A DNA stretch of 64,000 bases from Promethearchaeota archaeon (GCA_016933055.1 JAFGBS010000009.1:695590-759589); one strand, 5' to 3'. Counted from the first letter of the stretch, positions 38,599-48,068 are shown. Made by a program: numbers and translations. Notes: generated by a model from the sequence alone, not told the origin.

Positions 38599-39108
38599 AT
38601 GGTACTGATAGCAGTTTTAGCAGAAAACCTGTATGATACTCGTGAACTCTGGTATCCGACTATACGGATGAAGGAAGCGGGACATACAGTACATATAGTT
38701 GGATCGGGGTCAGCATCTCAATTTCAAAGTAAAGATGGGGTCGTAGTTAAGCCAGATATGAATGTGCAAGATGTGAATCCTGATCAATATGATGCAGTAA
38801 TTATCCCTGGAGGATTTAGTCCGGATTATATGCGTAGAGTTCCTGAAATGGTGGAATTTGTGAAGAATATTGGACGATCTGGTACAAAACCCGTTGCAGC
38901 GATCTGTCATGGTGGTTGGATGTTGATTTCAGCAAAACTTATAAAAGGGAGAAAAGTTACGTCCTATTTCTCGATTAAAGATGATATGATGAATGCAGGT
39001 GCCACATGGGTAGACAAACCCGTTGTTGTAGACGGGAACATAATTACTTCTCGTAATCCTGATGATCTCCCTAATTTCTGTCAAGAAATTTTAAAACAAT
39101 TAAATTAA
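38599..39108 (+). CDS. DJ-1/PfpI family protein
   Basis: A 169-residue member of the DJ-1/PfpI/ThiJ superfamily. The nucleophile elbow is AAICHGGWML with Cys103-His104, preceded by DAVIIPGGFSPDYMR. The CH pair matches the PfpI-type peptidase/deglycase subgroup. The conserved N-terminal Glu lies near AVLAENLYDTREL. These proteins act as proteases, glyoxalases or deglycases; the exact activity cannot be told. It follows structured repeat copy 3 and precedes an acetyltransferase on the same strand, 51 nt away. Confidence 0.87.
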   Translation: MVLIAVLAENLYDTRELWYPTIRMKEAGHTVHIVGSGSASQFQSKDGVVVKPDMNVQDVNPDQYDAVIIPGGFSPDYMRRVPEMVEFVKNIGRSGTKPVAAICHGGWMLISAKLIKGRKVTSYFSIKDDMMNAGATWVDKPVVVDGNIITSRNPDDLPNFCQEILKQLN

Positions 39109-39159
39109 CTCAGATTACTTTCCAAAATCCTTTTTTTCATAGGTAAGTTTTTATTAGCT

Positions 39160-39948
39160 ATGCTTGAAATTGTGGATGGATTAGATGAATTTGTAGAGAG
39201 AGATTTCTGGGACTATATTTTACGCGATATACCTCGGTATTTCTTTTTCATCCTTGACCTGAAACATTATCCCGAGGATTGTCATTTCTTAATTGCAAAA
39301 AGGGATGGAATTATTGTAGGAATATGCTTAATCTGGAAAAATCACATCGCACAAATTCGTAGTGAGGATCCCGAAGTTATCGAAGCTCTTTATCGCGCAA
39401 TCCCACAAGAAATTCCTATCGACGAAATCACTTTTGAAAATCGGTATCGAGATCTATTATTTTCTCTTATTCCAAATCCAATAAAACAAATGTCTCTCCA
39501 TCGAATGATACTACAAAAAGAAAAAATGATACCACGTTATCCTCTAGAAAAACCTTATTCCAAACAGCTTCTTAATCGAGAGGACGTGGATAAAATCGTT
39601 GAATTAATGAGAGTTTCTGATCCAGATCTTTGGGGTTTTACTACTGAAGAAAAATTCACATTCGATGAAAATAAGACCTACACAGGATTATTTGATGGTA
39701 ATAAATTGATTTGTTTTACACTAGCATGGGTTGATGAGATCGCAGCTATAATTTCAATTGTAGCAACTCACCCTGATTATCAAAATCAAGGGTTGGCTAG
39801 TTATCTCGTTAATGAAGCCGTACATATGTTTATGGAGCATACCGAAATAGCAATTATTCATGTTAGAACAGATAATTCACAAGCCATTCGTGTCTATGAA
39901 AAAATGGGTTATGAAATATATATGACGTATCAAAATGTTCGATTTTAA
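39160..39948 (+). CDS. GNAT-family N-acetyltransferase
   Basis: The C-terminal half (about 140-260) is a GNAT domain with the acetyl-CoA loop HPDYQNQGLASYLVNEAV and the following VRTDNSQAIRVYEKMGYE, the standard motif A/B order. The N-terminal half (about 1-130) is less conserved and resembles a degenerate second GNAT-like domain. Acceptor unknown. It is followed after 19 nt by the C45-type hydrolase and may be co-transcribed with it. No ribosome binding site is obvious before the ATG. Confidence 0.8.
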   Translation: MLEIVDGLDEFVERDFWDYILRDIPRYFFFILDLKHYPEDCHFLIAKRDGIIVGICLIWKNHIAQIRSEDPEVIEALYRAIPQEIPIDEITFENRYRDLLFSLIPNPIKQMSLHRMILQKEKMIPRYPLEKPYSKQLLNREDVDKIVELMRVSDPDLWGFTTEEKFTFDENKTYTGLFDGNKLICFTLAWVDEIAAIISIVATHPDYQNQGLASYLVNEAVHMFMEHTEIAIIHVRTDNSQAIRVYEKMGYEIYMTYQNVRF

Positions 39949-39967
39949 GATGTAAAATGTAAGTAAA

Positions 39968-41005
39968 ATGACAATAAACAGAATTCCCTATTTTAACGCA
40001 GCGGGAGAGCCGTATGAAGTCGGTTTTCAGATAGGTGAGCACTTCAAACATAATATCCATAACATTTTTGAGGATTTGTGGGAGTATCAGGTTCATCAGA
40101 AAAGGTATCCTCAAAAAAAATCGTTTATACAACAGATGTTAAATTTATCCCAAAAATTGTGCCCAAAGATTGTTGAGGAAATTCAAGGGCTTGCAGATGG
40201 TTCTGGGAGTGAATTCATGGATCTATTCGTCCATAACTGCATGCATATGCCCTATTGGTCTAATTGCTCCACAAGTGTATTGAAGCAAGAAAATGCTATT
40301 TATATAGCACATAATGAAGATGCACATCCGGTACTGGAGAAATATGCTTATTACGTGGTTATACAACCAAAAAATCTTGATTCAATCCCCTTTTTCTCCC
40401 ATTGCTATCCCGGAATAGTAGCGGGGATGTCATTTGGATTTAATTTGTCAGGTTTAGTGCAAACATGCAATTCTCTTCCTGATCCTACAAGAAGTATTGG
40501 CATCCCCCGAATATTCGTAGGGAGATCCACTTATGAAAAAGCCAAAACAATTTCAGATGTGTTGAATATCATTGATAAATTAAAACCACGATCTGGTGGA
40601 GCAAGTTATACTATTGCATCTCTTTCTGAAATGAATGTGATAAACATAGAAACCACTGGAATAGATCATTGCATACTATCTTTTAAGAAACGATTTTTTC
40701 GAGCTAATCACTATTTATCAGAGGTGTATAGGCATCATCCAGCGGCATCCCTCCACACATTAGCACGTCAAGAACGGGGTAATTCTATGATTAACTCAAT
40801 CAGAACCGCTGATCAATTATTAAAGATGATGTTGGATAAGTCCATTCGACTCACTATGAGCAGTACTCATAACGAATGTCAAACTAATTCAACCCTTTTG
40901 TTTGAGATTACAGATAATGATGTTGTCCTTAAAAGATATTTAGGAAAAAACCAAAAAGAATTTGATTTAATTAACATGAGGTATCTGGACTCAAAGCAAG
41001 ATTAA
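39968..41005 (+). CDS. C45-family/Ntn amidohydrolase-like protein
   Basis: This resembles acyl-CoA:6-aminopenicillanate acyltransferase-type (C45) proteins, N-terminal nucleophile hydrolases that self-cleave before a Cys. The family opening GEPYEVGFQIGEHF, EIQGLADGSGSEFMDLFVHN, the candidate nucleophile Cys100 in YWSNCSTS, and IAHNEDAHP after it are present. Such enzymes cut or exchange amide bonds on acylated amino compounds. Length (345) fits. It overlaps the convergent tetR stop by 4 nt. Substrate unknown. Confidence 0.78.
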   Translation: MTINRIPYFNAAGEPYEVGFQIGEHFKHNIHNIFEDLWEYQVHQKRYPQKKSFIQQMLNLSQKLCPKIVEEIQGLADGSGSEFMDLFVHNCMHMPYWSNCSTSVLKQENAIYIAHNEDAHPVLEKYAYYVVIQPKNLDSIPFFSHCYPGIVAGMSFGFNLSGLVQTCNSLPDPTRSIGIPRIFVGRSTYEKAKTISDVLNIIDKLKPRSGGASYTIASLSEMNVINIETTGIDHCILSFKKRFFRANHYLSEVYRHHPAASLHTLARQERGNSMINSIRTADQLLKMMLDKSIRLTMSSTHNECQTNSTLLFEITDNDVVLKRYLGKNQKEFDLINMRYLDSKQD

Positions 41006-41655
41006 GGTTTCACCAATGATCTTAAAGATGTAAGCAGAAACTCTCTAAATTTTTTCAGTCCATCATTTTCTAATATTGATCCGACCGGCTCTAATATATT
41101 ACTGTGCATTCTAAATTCATTCTCCATAGAAGTTGCTCCGTGTATCAATGAAAATATGACATATGATAAATATTCAGAGTCGTCTTTCTTTATTTCCCCA
41201 ACTTTAATTCCTTCCTGAATCACTTTTTTAACTACATTAAATGGTTTAATTGGAATATAGTTTTTTTCGATTTCTCCCACTATTTTTGACTTTGGAGCGG
41301 GGATAAAAAATAACATTTGAAAACTATGAAATTCTTTCTGTGCGTAATCCAAATAGAATAATGTGAGTTTTTCGAGAAGATCTATATAAGAACCTGTAAA
41401 ATTGGAGTAAATATCTTCTAATTTTTCTTTTACTCGTTCAAGATCGTATCGGCGGATAGCAATCCAAAGTTCACGTTTACTTGCTACGTAATTATACAAA
41501 TTTCCATGAGTCATACCCAACTCTTTAGCAAGTGTACGCATGGAAAATCCAGATGAACCATGTCTAACAAATAATTTTCTTCCCGTCCTAATGATTTCTT
41601 CATATAATTTCTGTTTATCTTCAGCAGATCGTGCAATTTCTTTTTTCTTTCCCAT
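41002..41655 (-). CDS. TetR-family transcriptional regulator
   Basis: The N-terminal helix-turn-helix is clear: RTGRKLFVRHGSSGFSMRTL, then AKELGMTHGNLYNYVASKRE. The C-terminal ligand domain is of the type seen in acyl-CoA-linked TetR proteins, but the ligand cannot be read. The frame extends upstream to 41736, but ATG 41655 (MGKKKEIARS) has GAGGGG about 9 nt before it and matches the family start. It is the last gene of a likely operon with the M20-like, CocE-like and GPH genes. Three related inverted repeats at 46213, 47084 and 47235 are likely its operators, so it probably represses its own operon and the divergent acyl-CoA genes. Confidence 0.85.
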   Translation of the reverse strand: MGKKKEIARSAEDKQKLYEEIIRTGRKLFVRHGSSGFSMRTLAKELGMTHGNLYNYVASKRELWIAIRRYDLERVKEKLEDIYSNFTGSYIDLLEKLTLFYLDYAQKEFHSFQMLFFIPAPKSKIVGEIEKNYIPIKPFNVVKKVIQEGIKVGEIKKDDSEYLSYVIFSLIHGATSMENEFRMHSNILEPVGSILENDGLKKFREFLLTSLRSLVKP

Positions 41656-41719
41656 CAAATTACCCCTCATGAATAAATTTGTTACAATGATGTAGAGATT
41701 CAAATGTTTTATTATCTTG

Positions 41720-42940
41720 TTATTTATGGATAGCATAAGCTAGTAAAAAGTGAAAACTTGTTCCATCTAAAATAGAATCAATATTTCCATACTCATTGGG
41801 AGTATCATGATTACCCCCTTCATTTCCTGCGACCATTATTGATAAAATCCCCTTAAGAATACCTATATTCATATTAGTAGATCCCATGTCACTCAGAAAT
41901 ACTTCTTTTCCTAATTTTATTGTAATATATTCTGCAAATTTTACGAGTTGTGAATTCTTCGCATCCGAGATCTGAGCAGCTGGTAGATCCTTATAAATCT
42001 CAATTTGATACTTGAAATCATACTTGTTTGCAATATTTTCACTGATATGGGTTATCTTTTCGAATAGTTTATTTAAAATCTCGTTGTCATAACTACGCAA
42101 ATCGACAGATAACCAACCCTTTTCGGGTTTATGATTAAAACTCTTACCTGATTTAACCATTCCGATATTAATATACGCTCCAGTCAATTGTATCTTTCCT
42201 ATACCCAAATTGTGATAATTTTGATTATTTAAATTTTCTCTTGATGGTAATGGAATTTCAAAAATCTGAGTGATCGCTTCCGCAAGTGCTACATTCACAT
42301 TTGGTAATCCTCCAGATAAAGTATGACCACTTGGACCATAAAAATGGACTTTGAGCATTTTTATACCTAAAGCTCCATAAAAAATTCTGCCAAATCCTCC
42401 CATAATATCTATCACATAATCAATGTCATCATTTTCTTGTAGAAAAAATCTAATTCCTCCAAAATCTTGCTCTTCTTGTACCACTGCTACCAAATATATA
42501 GTACCGCTGAGTTCAGTTTTTTTAGCAAACAACAATTTCGCAAGTGCTATCAAAGTGACGCATGATCCCGTGATTAAAGTTCCAGGTCCGACGATTTTGT
42601 CGTTTTCAATACGCACTGGAAATTTTTTAGAATTCACCCGATCAGCAATGGTAATGAGATCATCCATTGTACATAAAAATGCCGTAGTAGGTCCTTTTTT
42701 TTTTGTTTGAAGGATCCCTATAACATTTCCAACTTGATCGATATAAACGTGGGGAATGCCCATTTGTAATAATTTTTTCTTGATATATTCAGCTCGTTTG
42801 GATTCCCCTCCCGATGGGGAATAAATACTGGCAAGAGTCAACCAATTCTCAATCAGTTCCTTTTTATTTGAATAAAGAGATTCAAGAATACCGCAGGATT
42901 TTATTTCACGCAAGATTTCGTCAATTTGTTGTTGAATCAT
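41720..42940 (-). CDS. M20-type peptidase-like protein with altered metal ligands
   Basis: The overall M20/M28 layout is present: an opening SIYSPSGGESKRAEYIKKKL, a dimerisation domain in the middle (GPSGHTLSGGLPNVNVALAEA), and a C-terminal GNEGGNHDTPNEYGNID with the last His. But key ligands differ. The usual H-x-D is T91-M-D (LCTMDDL), and the bridging Asp expected in GPGTLITGSCV is absent; the Glu pair QEEQDFG is kept. It may be catalytically dead, use other residues, or be a divergent enzyme. Its first 20 nt overlap the end of the CocE-like gene, so translation is coupled. Confidence 0.72.
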   Translation of the reverse strand: MIQQQIDEILREIKSCGILESLYSNKKELIENWLTLASIYSPSGGESKRAEYIKKKLLQMGIPHVYIDQVGNVIGILQTKKKGPTTAFLCTMDDLITIADRVNSKKFPVRIENDKIVGPGTLITGSCVTLIALAKLLFAKKTELSGTIYLVAVVQEEQDFGGIRFFLQENDDIDYVIDIMGGFGRIFYGALGIKMLKVHFYGPSGHTLSGGLPNVNVALAEAITQIFEIPLPSRENLNNQNYHNLGIGKIQLTGAYINIGMVKSGKSFNHKPEKGWLSVDLRSYDNEILNKLFEKITHISENIANKYDFKYQIEIYKDLPAAQISDAKNSQLVKFAEYITIKLGKEVFLSDMGSTNMNIGILKGILSIMVAGNEGGNHDTPNEYGNIDSILDGTSFHFLLAYAIHK

Positions 42941-44735
42941 TTTGAATCATTGGGATGTCCACAAAGGAGGGATTATCTTTAGTATGATATATAGTATATA
43001 TTGATGAGGATTCCAAATCTTTTGGATAGATTGAGAAATTATCTTTATCTGCACCTGCAATTGCAATCCGTATTTGCATTCCTTTATCGATCCAAACGGA
43101 AATTGGCTCTAATGCAAAACTGATATTATAGATTTTATCTGGAGTCAAATATTCCGCATCCTTCTGTTTGAAACTACGATAAGGTATTGGAGATTTATAA
43201 GGTGAGCTTTCTTGTGCGAGTTTCCAATGAATTAATCTCAACATTCCTTCACTGAGATAATAGACTTTATCATTGTGCACTAACTCGAAATATACAAATA
43301 ATGAACCATCTTCATGAGTTGAACTTAGAGATAAATTTATTATCGGATGCCCTGTAACTTCTAGAGAATTAGTGATGGGTTCACTAGTAAACGTAAGTAA
43401 CTTGGTATCTTCTTTCGAACGATTCTTATAAATTACTGGATTGTAAAATTGAGTTCGCCATCGATTTGTAGTTCCCGTTGTAGTAGAATAATTAACTTGA
43501 TACGTGCTTATTGCATCTGAATCTAGTGGGGGTTCAAATGATAACGTGTTATTAGGGTGAAAATAGAATTTTTTATATTCTTGATTGTCTGGTGGCCATT
43601 TTGAAGTCGATTTCCACTTTTGTTGTCTGATAGTGAAATAATAAAGAACTTTTGGAATTCTGTCCGGGTCCTTCAAACATCTTTTTGCAAATCGAATTTT
43701 TTCCTGTAGCTGGACAAATTCTGAAGGGATTGAACGAGATTTGGATTTTTGAAATGGATTTCCATCTAAATACATCCCATGATTCCAGGATCCGATGATA
43801 GCAATATGAGGATTCTCATAATTTAAGAAACGATGAATCACACCTGTTGCAGTCGTTGCATCGAACCAAGAACCGCAACTCATTATAGGGGTACCATTTT
43901 TAGAAATTTTATTCGTATAGGTGTACACAGAGATATCATCGATTGTCCTCCCCGTCACTTTGTCGAAAATATCATCTCTATAATCAATCGATTTTGCTAT
44001 CTCATAGACATTGGGATTATGGGCATGTTGATGTATGAAATCATCTAATTTAGATGTGTTCTCACGTCCTTGAACTGGTTTTACTCCCTTAATGAGTATT
44101 TTCAAAAAAAATGGATAGGGAAGATTTTTAATTTGATTTCGATCCAAATCGGAATTTGCGAGACCCCAATTTTTAACAAACCATTCCATAAAGACTCCAC
44201 CAGGATATGCGATATCAGTATACACATCATATTCATTCTCACAAACAATATGTCCCTTAATAGCGGGATGATAGACTGTTGCCGATAATTCAGAAGTCGT
44301 TGCAGAATAAGATAATCCAAAAGTAATGATATCTCCATCTGACCATGGTTGTTGTGTAATCCATTCAGCAATTGAATTCATATCTTGAATTTCACATTGG
44401 GACCACGGAGAGGTACGAACTCCTGATGATGCTCCGCTTCCTCTGACATCTACGCGAACTAAGTTAAATCCCGCATCAATTAAGGGTTTGAATCTCTGAA
44501 GGTCTATTTTTTCAATCCATCGAAATCCTGTCCGGTATTGGGTTGCTCGCCAATATCGAGTTTGATGCAAGAAAGTAGGTCTTTTTTCAGTAAATCCCCT
44601 TTCTAATATGATGTCTGCAGCAATTTCAGTGCCATCGGGCATAGTAATATAGTCAGAATTAATCGAAAATCGTTTTTTAGATCTATTTTTTTTATCTGTC
44701 GGAAGATCTTCAAAAATTCCAAATTTGTTTGGCAT
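42921..44735 (-). CDS. CocE/NonD (X-Pro dipeptidyl-peptidase S15-like) hydrolase
   Basis: A two-part serine hydrolase. The catalytic domain has DYITMPDGTEIAADI, RVDVRGSGASSG, the nucleophile elbow GLSYSATTSE (Ser in place of the usual GxSYGG), CGSWFDATTATGV with the Asp, and SWNHGMYLDG with the His. The C-terminal jelly roll starts at about 430. Family members cleave acyl esters or X-Pro peptides. The preferred start is ATG 44735; GTG 44741 is possible. It shares an operon with a GPH transporter and an M20-like gene, suggesting uptake and hydrolysis of an ester or amide substrate. Confidence 0.82.
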   Translation of the reverse strand: MPNKFGIFEDLPTDKKNRSKKRFSINSDYITMPDGTEIAADIILERGFTEKRPTFLHQTRYWRATQYRTGFRWIEKIDLQRFKPLIDAGFNLVRVDVRGSGASSGVRTSPWSQCEIQDMNSIAEWITQQPWSDGDIITFGLSYSATTSELSATVYHPAIKGHIVCENEYDVYTDIAYPGGVFMEWFVKNWGLANSDLDRNQIKNLPYPFFLKILIKGVKPVQGRENTSKLDDFIHQHAHNPNVYEIAKSIDYRDDIFDKVTGRTIDDISVYTYTNKISKNGTPIMSCGSWFDATTATGVIHRFLNYENPHIAIIGSWNHGMYLDGNPFQKSKSRSIPSEFVQLQEKIRFAKRCLKDPDRIPKVLYYFTIRQQKWKSTSKWPPDNQEYKKFYFHPNNTLSFEPPLDSDAISTYQVNYSTTTGTTNRWRTQFYNPVIYKNRSKEDTKLLTFTSEPITNSLEVTGHPIINLSLSSTHEDGSLFVYFELVHNDKVYYLSEGMLRLIHWKLAQESSPYKSPIPYRSFKQKDAEYLTPDKIYNISFALEPISVWIDKGMQIRIAIAGADKDNFSIYPKDLESSSIYTIYHTKDNPSFVDIPMIQNDSTTN

Positions 44736-44771
44736 ATTCACGATTTTTACCCCAATAAAATAATAAAGGAG

Positions 44772-46202
44772 TTATAATTTGAGTTCTGCTAGCTTGATTT
44801 GTATCTCCGTAATTTTTGTTTTATTTAGTTCAAATCTTAGTATGAAGAAAATCCATACGATACCTAGTAATATGCCTGGTATAAATCCTAAATGTGCTCG
44901 AATCCCCCAAATAGCTGAAATTGGTTGTAATGCAACCTCTGCCTCGGGAATAAAACCAGTGATCATATGCACTCCGAGAATTATAACGGTAACTAACGCG
45001 GTCCCGAGTATAATAAAGAAATTAAAAATTCCCAGATATGTCGCGCGATCATTTTTCTTGTGAGCCAATGTCATCTCATCTAAAATAGCTCCTCTCACGG
45101 GATTGAATGTGATTCCAAATAAGCTACTCGCTAATCCATTAACAAACATAAGGATCATTGACAATTCGATAGTTGTTGCAAAACCTAAAGAAAATAACGA
45201 AATTGCATAAAAAGCAATAGCGATCTTATAAGAAGTAACACTCCCTAGCTTCTTTGCCATCCAAATCCAAAAAGGCAATAAAGCTAGTACACCTAACACA
45301 TATGGTACTGCGACGAGTATTTGTATTTCAAATCCACGAAATGTTATCCCAAGAAATGTATATTCACTTGGTACAAGATAATCTGACCAATAAGGAACGC
45401 TAGCAAACATCATTGTATCCATCATTACTCCAATTACTTGTGCAAGCAAAAATACACGGAAATTTTTAAATTTAAATCCTTTTGCTGCTGTCCTAAAAAA
45501 GTCCCGTAAATTTGGTCTTCCTTCTGATGAATTTAATGCAAATTCGATCATTTCCTTATCTTCTTTCAAACCAGGTATGGACAAACCTAAGCATGTGAGA
45601 CTTAAAACTGCAGATATAGCAGTCATAATTAGATAATTGTTCAGATTATTGGAAGTTTGAGACGCATCTACAGTGAGGGAGGGTATGACAATTCCAAGTA
45701 CAAATCCAATTTGTAGCATGATAGTTTTAATTCCCATGACTCTCGTTCGTTCTTTATCACTACGAAATTTCTCTAAAAGTAATGCATCATAATTCATTGT
45801 CCATATAGTGAGAAAACTATCAAAAATAACTAAAGACCCAAGATACCAAAGAGAGTTTCCCAAATTTCCCTGTGTGGGAGGGAAAAAAACCGCAATAAGG
45901 CAGATGTTAAGAGGAATAGCCGAACTAACTATCCATATAAACCGTTTTCCCCATTTCTTCCAAAATCTTTTGGGTTTGTCACTTATATACCCAAACAATG
46001 GATCATTTATTGCATTCCAAATTACATACACAACATTTACAATTATGAGGAAAATAGGTTCCACTAAAATGACTGTCTCATAAAAATGAAGTAGGTATGT
46101 GCGCAAGATAGAAGACATTAATCCGATTCCAAGAGTTGAAAACGTAAAGGAGAGGATGTTCCAAAATGAATGCCTTTTTGACAATATTTCTTCTTGTGTC
46201 AT
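44772..46202 (-). CDS. GPH-family symporter (second copy)
   Basis: A 12-helix protein of the same family as 9942-11393, with AINDPLFGYISDKPKRFWKKWGKR after helix 2 and LDEMTLAHKKNDRATYLGIF near helix 10. The sequences differ well beyond recent duplication. It leads a likely operon with the CocE-like, M20-like and TetR genes. Its promoter carries inverted repeat O1 (46213-46231) between a TATA-like TTTAAATAAATAAT and the ATG. In this family substrates range from sugars to other solutes, and a hydrolase-linked solute fits here. Confidence 0.83.
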   Translation of the reverse strand: MTQEEILSKRHSFWNILSFTFSTLGIGLMSSILRTYLLHFYETVILVEPIFLIIVNVVYVIWNAINDPLFGYISDKPKRFWKKWGKRFIWIVSSAIPLNICLIAVFFPPTQGNLGNSLWYLGSLVIFDSFLTIWTMNYDALLLEKFRSDKERTRVMGIKTIMLQIGFVLGIVIPSLTVDASQTSNNLNNYLIMTAISAVLSLTCLGLSIPGLKEDKEMIEFALNSSEGRPNLRDFFRTAAKGFKFKNFRVFLLAQVIGVMMDTMMFASVPYWSDYLVPSEYTFLGITFRGFEIQILVAVPYVLGVLALLPFWIWMAKKLGSVTSYKIAIAFYAISLFSLGFATTIELSMILMFVNGLASSLFGITFNPVRGAILDEMTLAHKKNDRATYLGIFNFFIILGTALVTVIILGVHMITGFIPEAEVALQPISAIWGIRAHLGFIPGILLGIVWIFFILRFELNKTKITEIQIKLAELKL

Positions 46203-46212
46203 TTTTTTTTTT

Positions 46213-46231
46213 CACTGACCTATGGTTAGTG
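46213..46231 (-). promoter_or_regulatory. Putative TetR operator O1
   Basis: CACTGACC-TAT-GGTTAGTG is a 19-bp inverted repeat with one mismatch, 11 nt before the ATG of the GPH transporter and downstream of a TATA-like box (about 46234-46248 on the minus strand). It matches O2 at 16 of 19 positions. A bound repressor would block transcription start. Confidence 0.6.
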
Positions 46232-46317
46232 TATTATTTATTTAAAATTATTGTTCATTAAGTTCCGATCATATACAATATTCAACTATTTCTTTCTGGG
46301 AAAATGAAAAAAAGTAG

Positions 46318-47076
46318 TTAATTAAATGATGTCCACCGTTTTTTCAAGCGTTCTCCTGGAACATATCCAATTGATATATTGATAGCAGCAATTATACCTA
46401 AAACCCACCCCAGAGTAACAAAAACAAAATTATAGATCAACTCATGCAACACGAACAACAATGTAGTTCCAGATAGTAAAATACCGGTTAATGCGATGAA
46501 TAATAATCCTTTATGGATAATCATTTCCTCATTGGATTTTGATTGCATTTTACTTCTGATTCGAAATGCACTAATAGTTAATGAACCATAAATCGTTAAA
46601 GAACATAAAATTAGAAGCACGAAAGGAGCATATTCGATCAATTCTGTAATAATTATAATTCCTGTAAAATCGAGATACCACACTACCCAAATTATCGGAA
46701 TAACAAGGATCTCTAAAATAACGAAAATCCAATAAAAAAAGTTATTAATTTGTTCATCGAATACCGTTCGAGTGAATGCAAACAATAATACATTACTTAC
46801 AGCCAAGCAAGTGAAAGACATATTCGAAAAAAAGAAGGTTTGAGCAAAAGTAGGTATCCATAAATTCGCTAAATGATAGGAAGATTCAAAAAATGCTGCT
46901 AAAGTAAGGAATAGGATCGAAAAAGTCATATATGATAATGCTTTTGAACGATTCCTGTTCAATTTGGCACTCATTAATCCAAAAATAATAAAACCGATAA
47001 TTGTGGATATTGCTGCACCTATAAAAGCGACCCAAGGATTTTTGAACACTAAATCCAGCCATGGAGTTTGTTCCAT
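46318..47076 (-). CDS. Seven-helix membrane protein of unknown function
   Basis: A 252-residue protein with about seven hydrophobic helices and short polar loops (KLNRNRSK, RTVFDEQ, RIRSKMQSKSNEE). It has no kinase, transporter or receptor motif I can identify. The layout resembles seven-helix sensor input domains but lacks any output domain. Its promoter holds inverted repeat O2 just before the ATG, so it is probably in the TetR regulon with the flanking acyl-CoA and GPH operons. Confidence 0.65.
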   Translation of the reverse strand: MEQTPWLDLVFKNPWVAFIGAAISTIIGFIIFGLMSAKLNRNRSKALSYMTFSILFLTLAAFFESSYHLANLWIPTFAQTFFFSNMSFTCLAVSNVLLFAFTRTVFDEQINNFFYWIFVILEILVIPIIWVVWYLDFTGIIIITELIEYAPFVLLILCSLTIYGSLTISAFRIRSKMQSKSNEEMIIHKGLLFIALTGILLSGTTLLFVLHELIYNFVFVTLGWVLGIIAAINISIGYVPGERLKKRWTSFN

Positions 47077-47083
47077 TTTTCTT

Positions 47084-47102
47084 CACTGAACAATGGTTAA
47101 TG
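47084..47102 (-). promoter_or_regulatory. Putative TetR operator O2
   Basis: CACTGAAC-AAT-GGTTAATG begins 8 nt before the ATG of the seven-helix gene. A TATA-like TTTATAAA (47124-47131) lies about 25 nt upstream of it, so the site covers the expected transcription start. It differs from O1 at only three positions. Confidence 0.55.
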
Positions 47103-47234
47103 CTTTCAAAATCAGTCTAAACCTTTATAAATATATTGATCACGTTATGGTAGAATTCCTTCAAACTTGTCTTAAAACCAATTTAGACGAGTAATTAGAG
47201 CGTTGTAGTAAGTTTTTTATAAAACATGATCGAA

Positions 47235-47253
47235 TAATAACCATCGGTTAGTA
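47235..47253 (+). promoter_or_regulatory. Putative TetR operator O3
   Basis: TAATAACC-ATC-GGTTAGTA lies 18 nt before the enoyl-CoA hydratase ATG and downstream of TTTTTTATAAAA (47214-47224). Read on the minus strand it matches O1 at 14 of 19 positions. The shared core over the three sites is AACC/GACC-NNN-GGTTAGT. Confidence 0.55.
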
Positions 47254-47271
47254 AAGACCCGAGGTTAAAAA

Positions 47272-48066
47272 ATGGACTCAAAAGTATTGTATAATCAAGA
47301 AGGAAGAATTGGTATAATTACACTCAATAATCCGGAGAAGGGAAACCCGATTGACATGGAAACTATGCGTGGGTTGATCGATGCCTATAAAACCAGCGCT
47401 AAAAATAATGATCGAATAGTTCTGTACATGGCAAAAGGTAAGCATTTTACTGTGGGAGATAACCTCAAGGAGGGATTTGAAATAATGACTAATCCTGGTC
47501 TCCGATCTGAGGGTATTGAAACGGTATTAAACTGGCAAGAGTTAACAAGTACGATGTTAGCACATCCTGGAATAATAATTGTTGGGTATCATGGTTGGGT
47601 GATTGGAGGGGGATATGAACATACTCTTTGGTGTGATTTCAAAATTGCAGCAAAATCCACTACATTTATGCTCCCTGAACTAAGTATGGGAATTTTTTTC
47701 TCCAATGCTAGCACAAAATTACTTCCCCATTTAGTTGGATTGAATAAGGCTAAGGAAATTATGATGCTGGGAGATATGTTTGGGGCTTCGGAAGCTAAAG
47801 AATTAGGTTTGGTTCATCAAGTGTGTGCTGATGAGAAACTAGAGAAAAGAATGCGGAGATTGGCTCAGAAACTATTAGAAAAAGACGAATTAGCCCTTAA
47901 AAGAGCGAAGGAAATGCTTCTTTATGCTTTAGATTCTCCTCTAGATGAAGTGTTGTATAAAGAAACAAGAATAATGATAGAAACCGCTCAATCTCCGGAA
48001 GCAAAAAAACGTGTTGGAGAGTTTGTTAAAAAGAGTAAAAAAGAAGGGGAAAAAAAGGAGGAATGA
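47272..48066 (+). CDS. Enoyl-CoA hydratase/isomerase (crotonase) family protein
   Basis: A crotonase-fold protein of 264 residues: GRIGIITLNNPEKGNPIDM, the oxyanion-hole segment GKHFTVGDNLKEG, and the second oxyanion segment GYHGWVIGGGYEHTLWCDF, followed by TTFMLPELSMGIFF. The Glu usually needed for hydration is in PELSMG; the first Glu position near IGGGYEHT is also acidic. It may hydrate enoyl-CoA or act on another acyl-CoA. GAGG lies 7 nt before the ATG. It leads an operon with an acyl-CoA ligase (overlap or near overlap), an APC permease and an OCD-family gene. Confidence 0.85.
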   Translation: MDSKVLYNQEGRIGIITLNNPEKGNPIDMETMRGLIDAYKTSAKNNDRIVLYMAKGKHFTVGDNLKEGFEIMTNPGLRSEGIETVLNWQELTSTMLAHPGIIIVGYHGWVIGGGYEHTLWCDFKIAAKSTTFMLPELSMGIFFSNASTKLLPHLVGLNKAKEIMMLGDMFGASEAKELGLVHQVCADEKLEKRMRRLAQKLLEKDELALKRAKEMLLYALDSPLDEVLYKETRIMIETAQSPEAKKRVGEFVKKSKKEGEKKEE

Positions 48067-48068
48067 AC

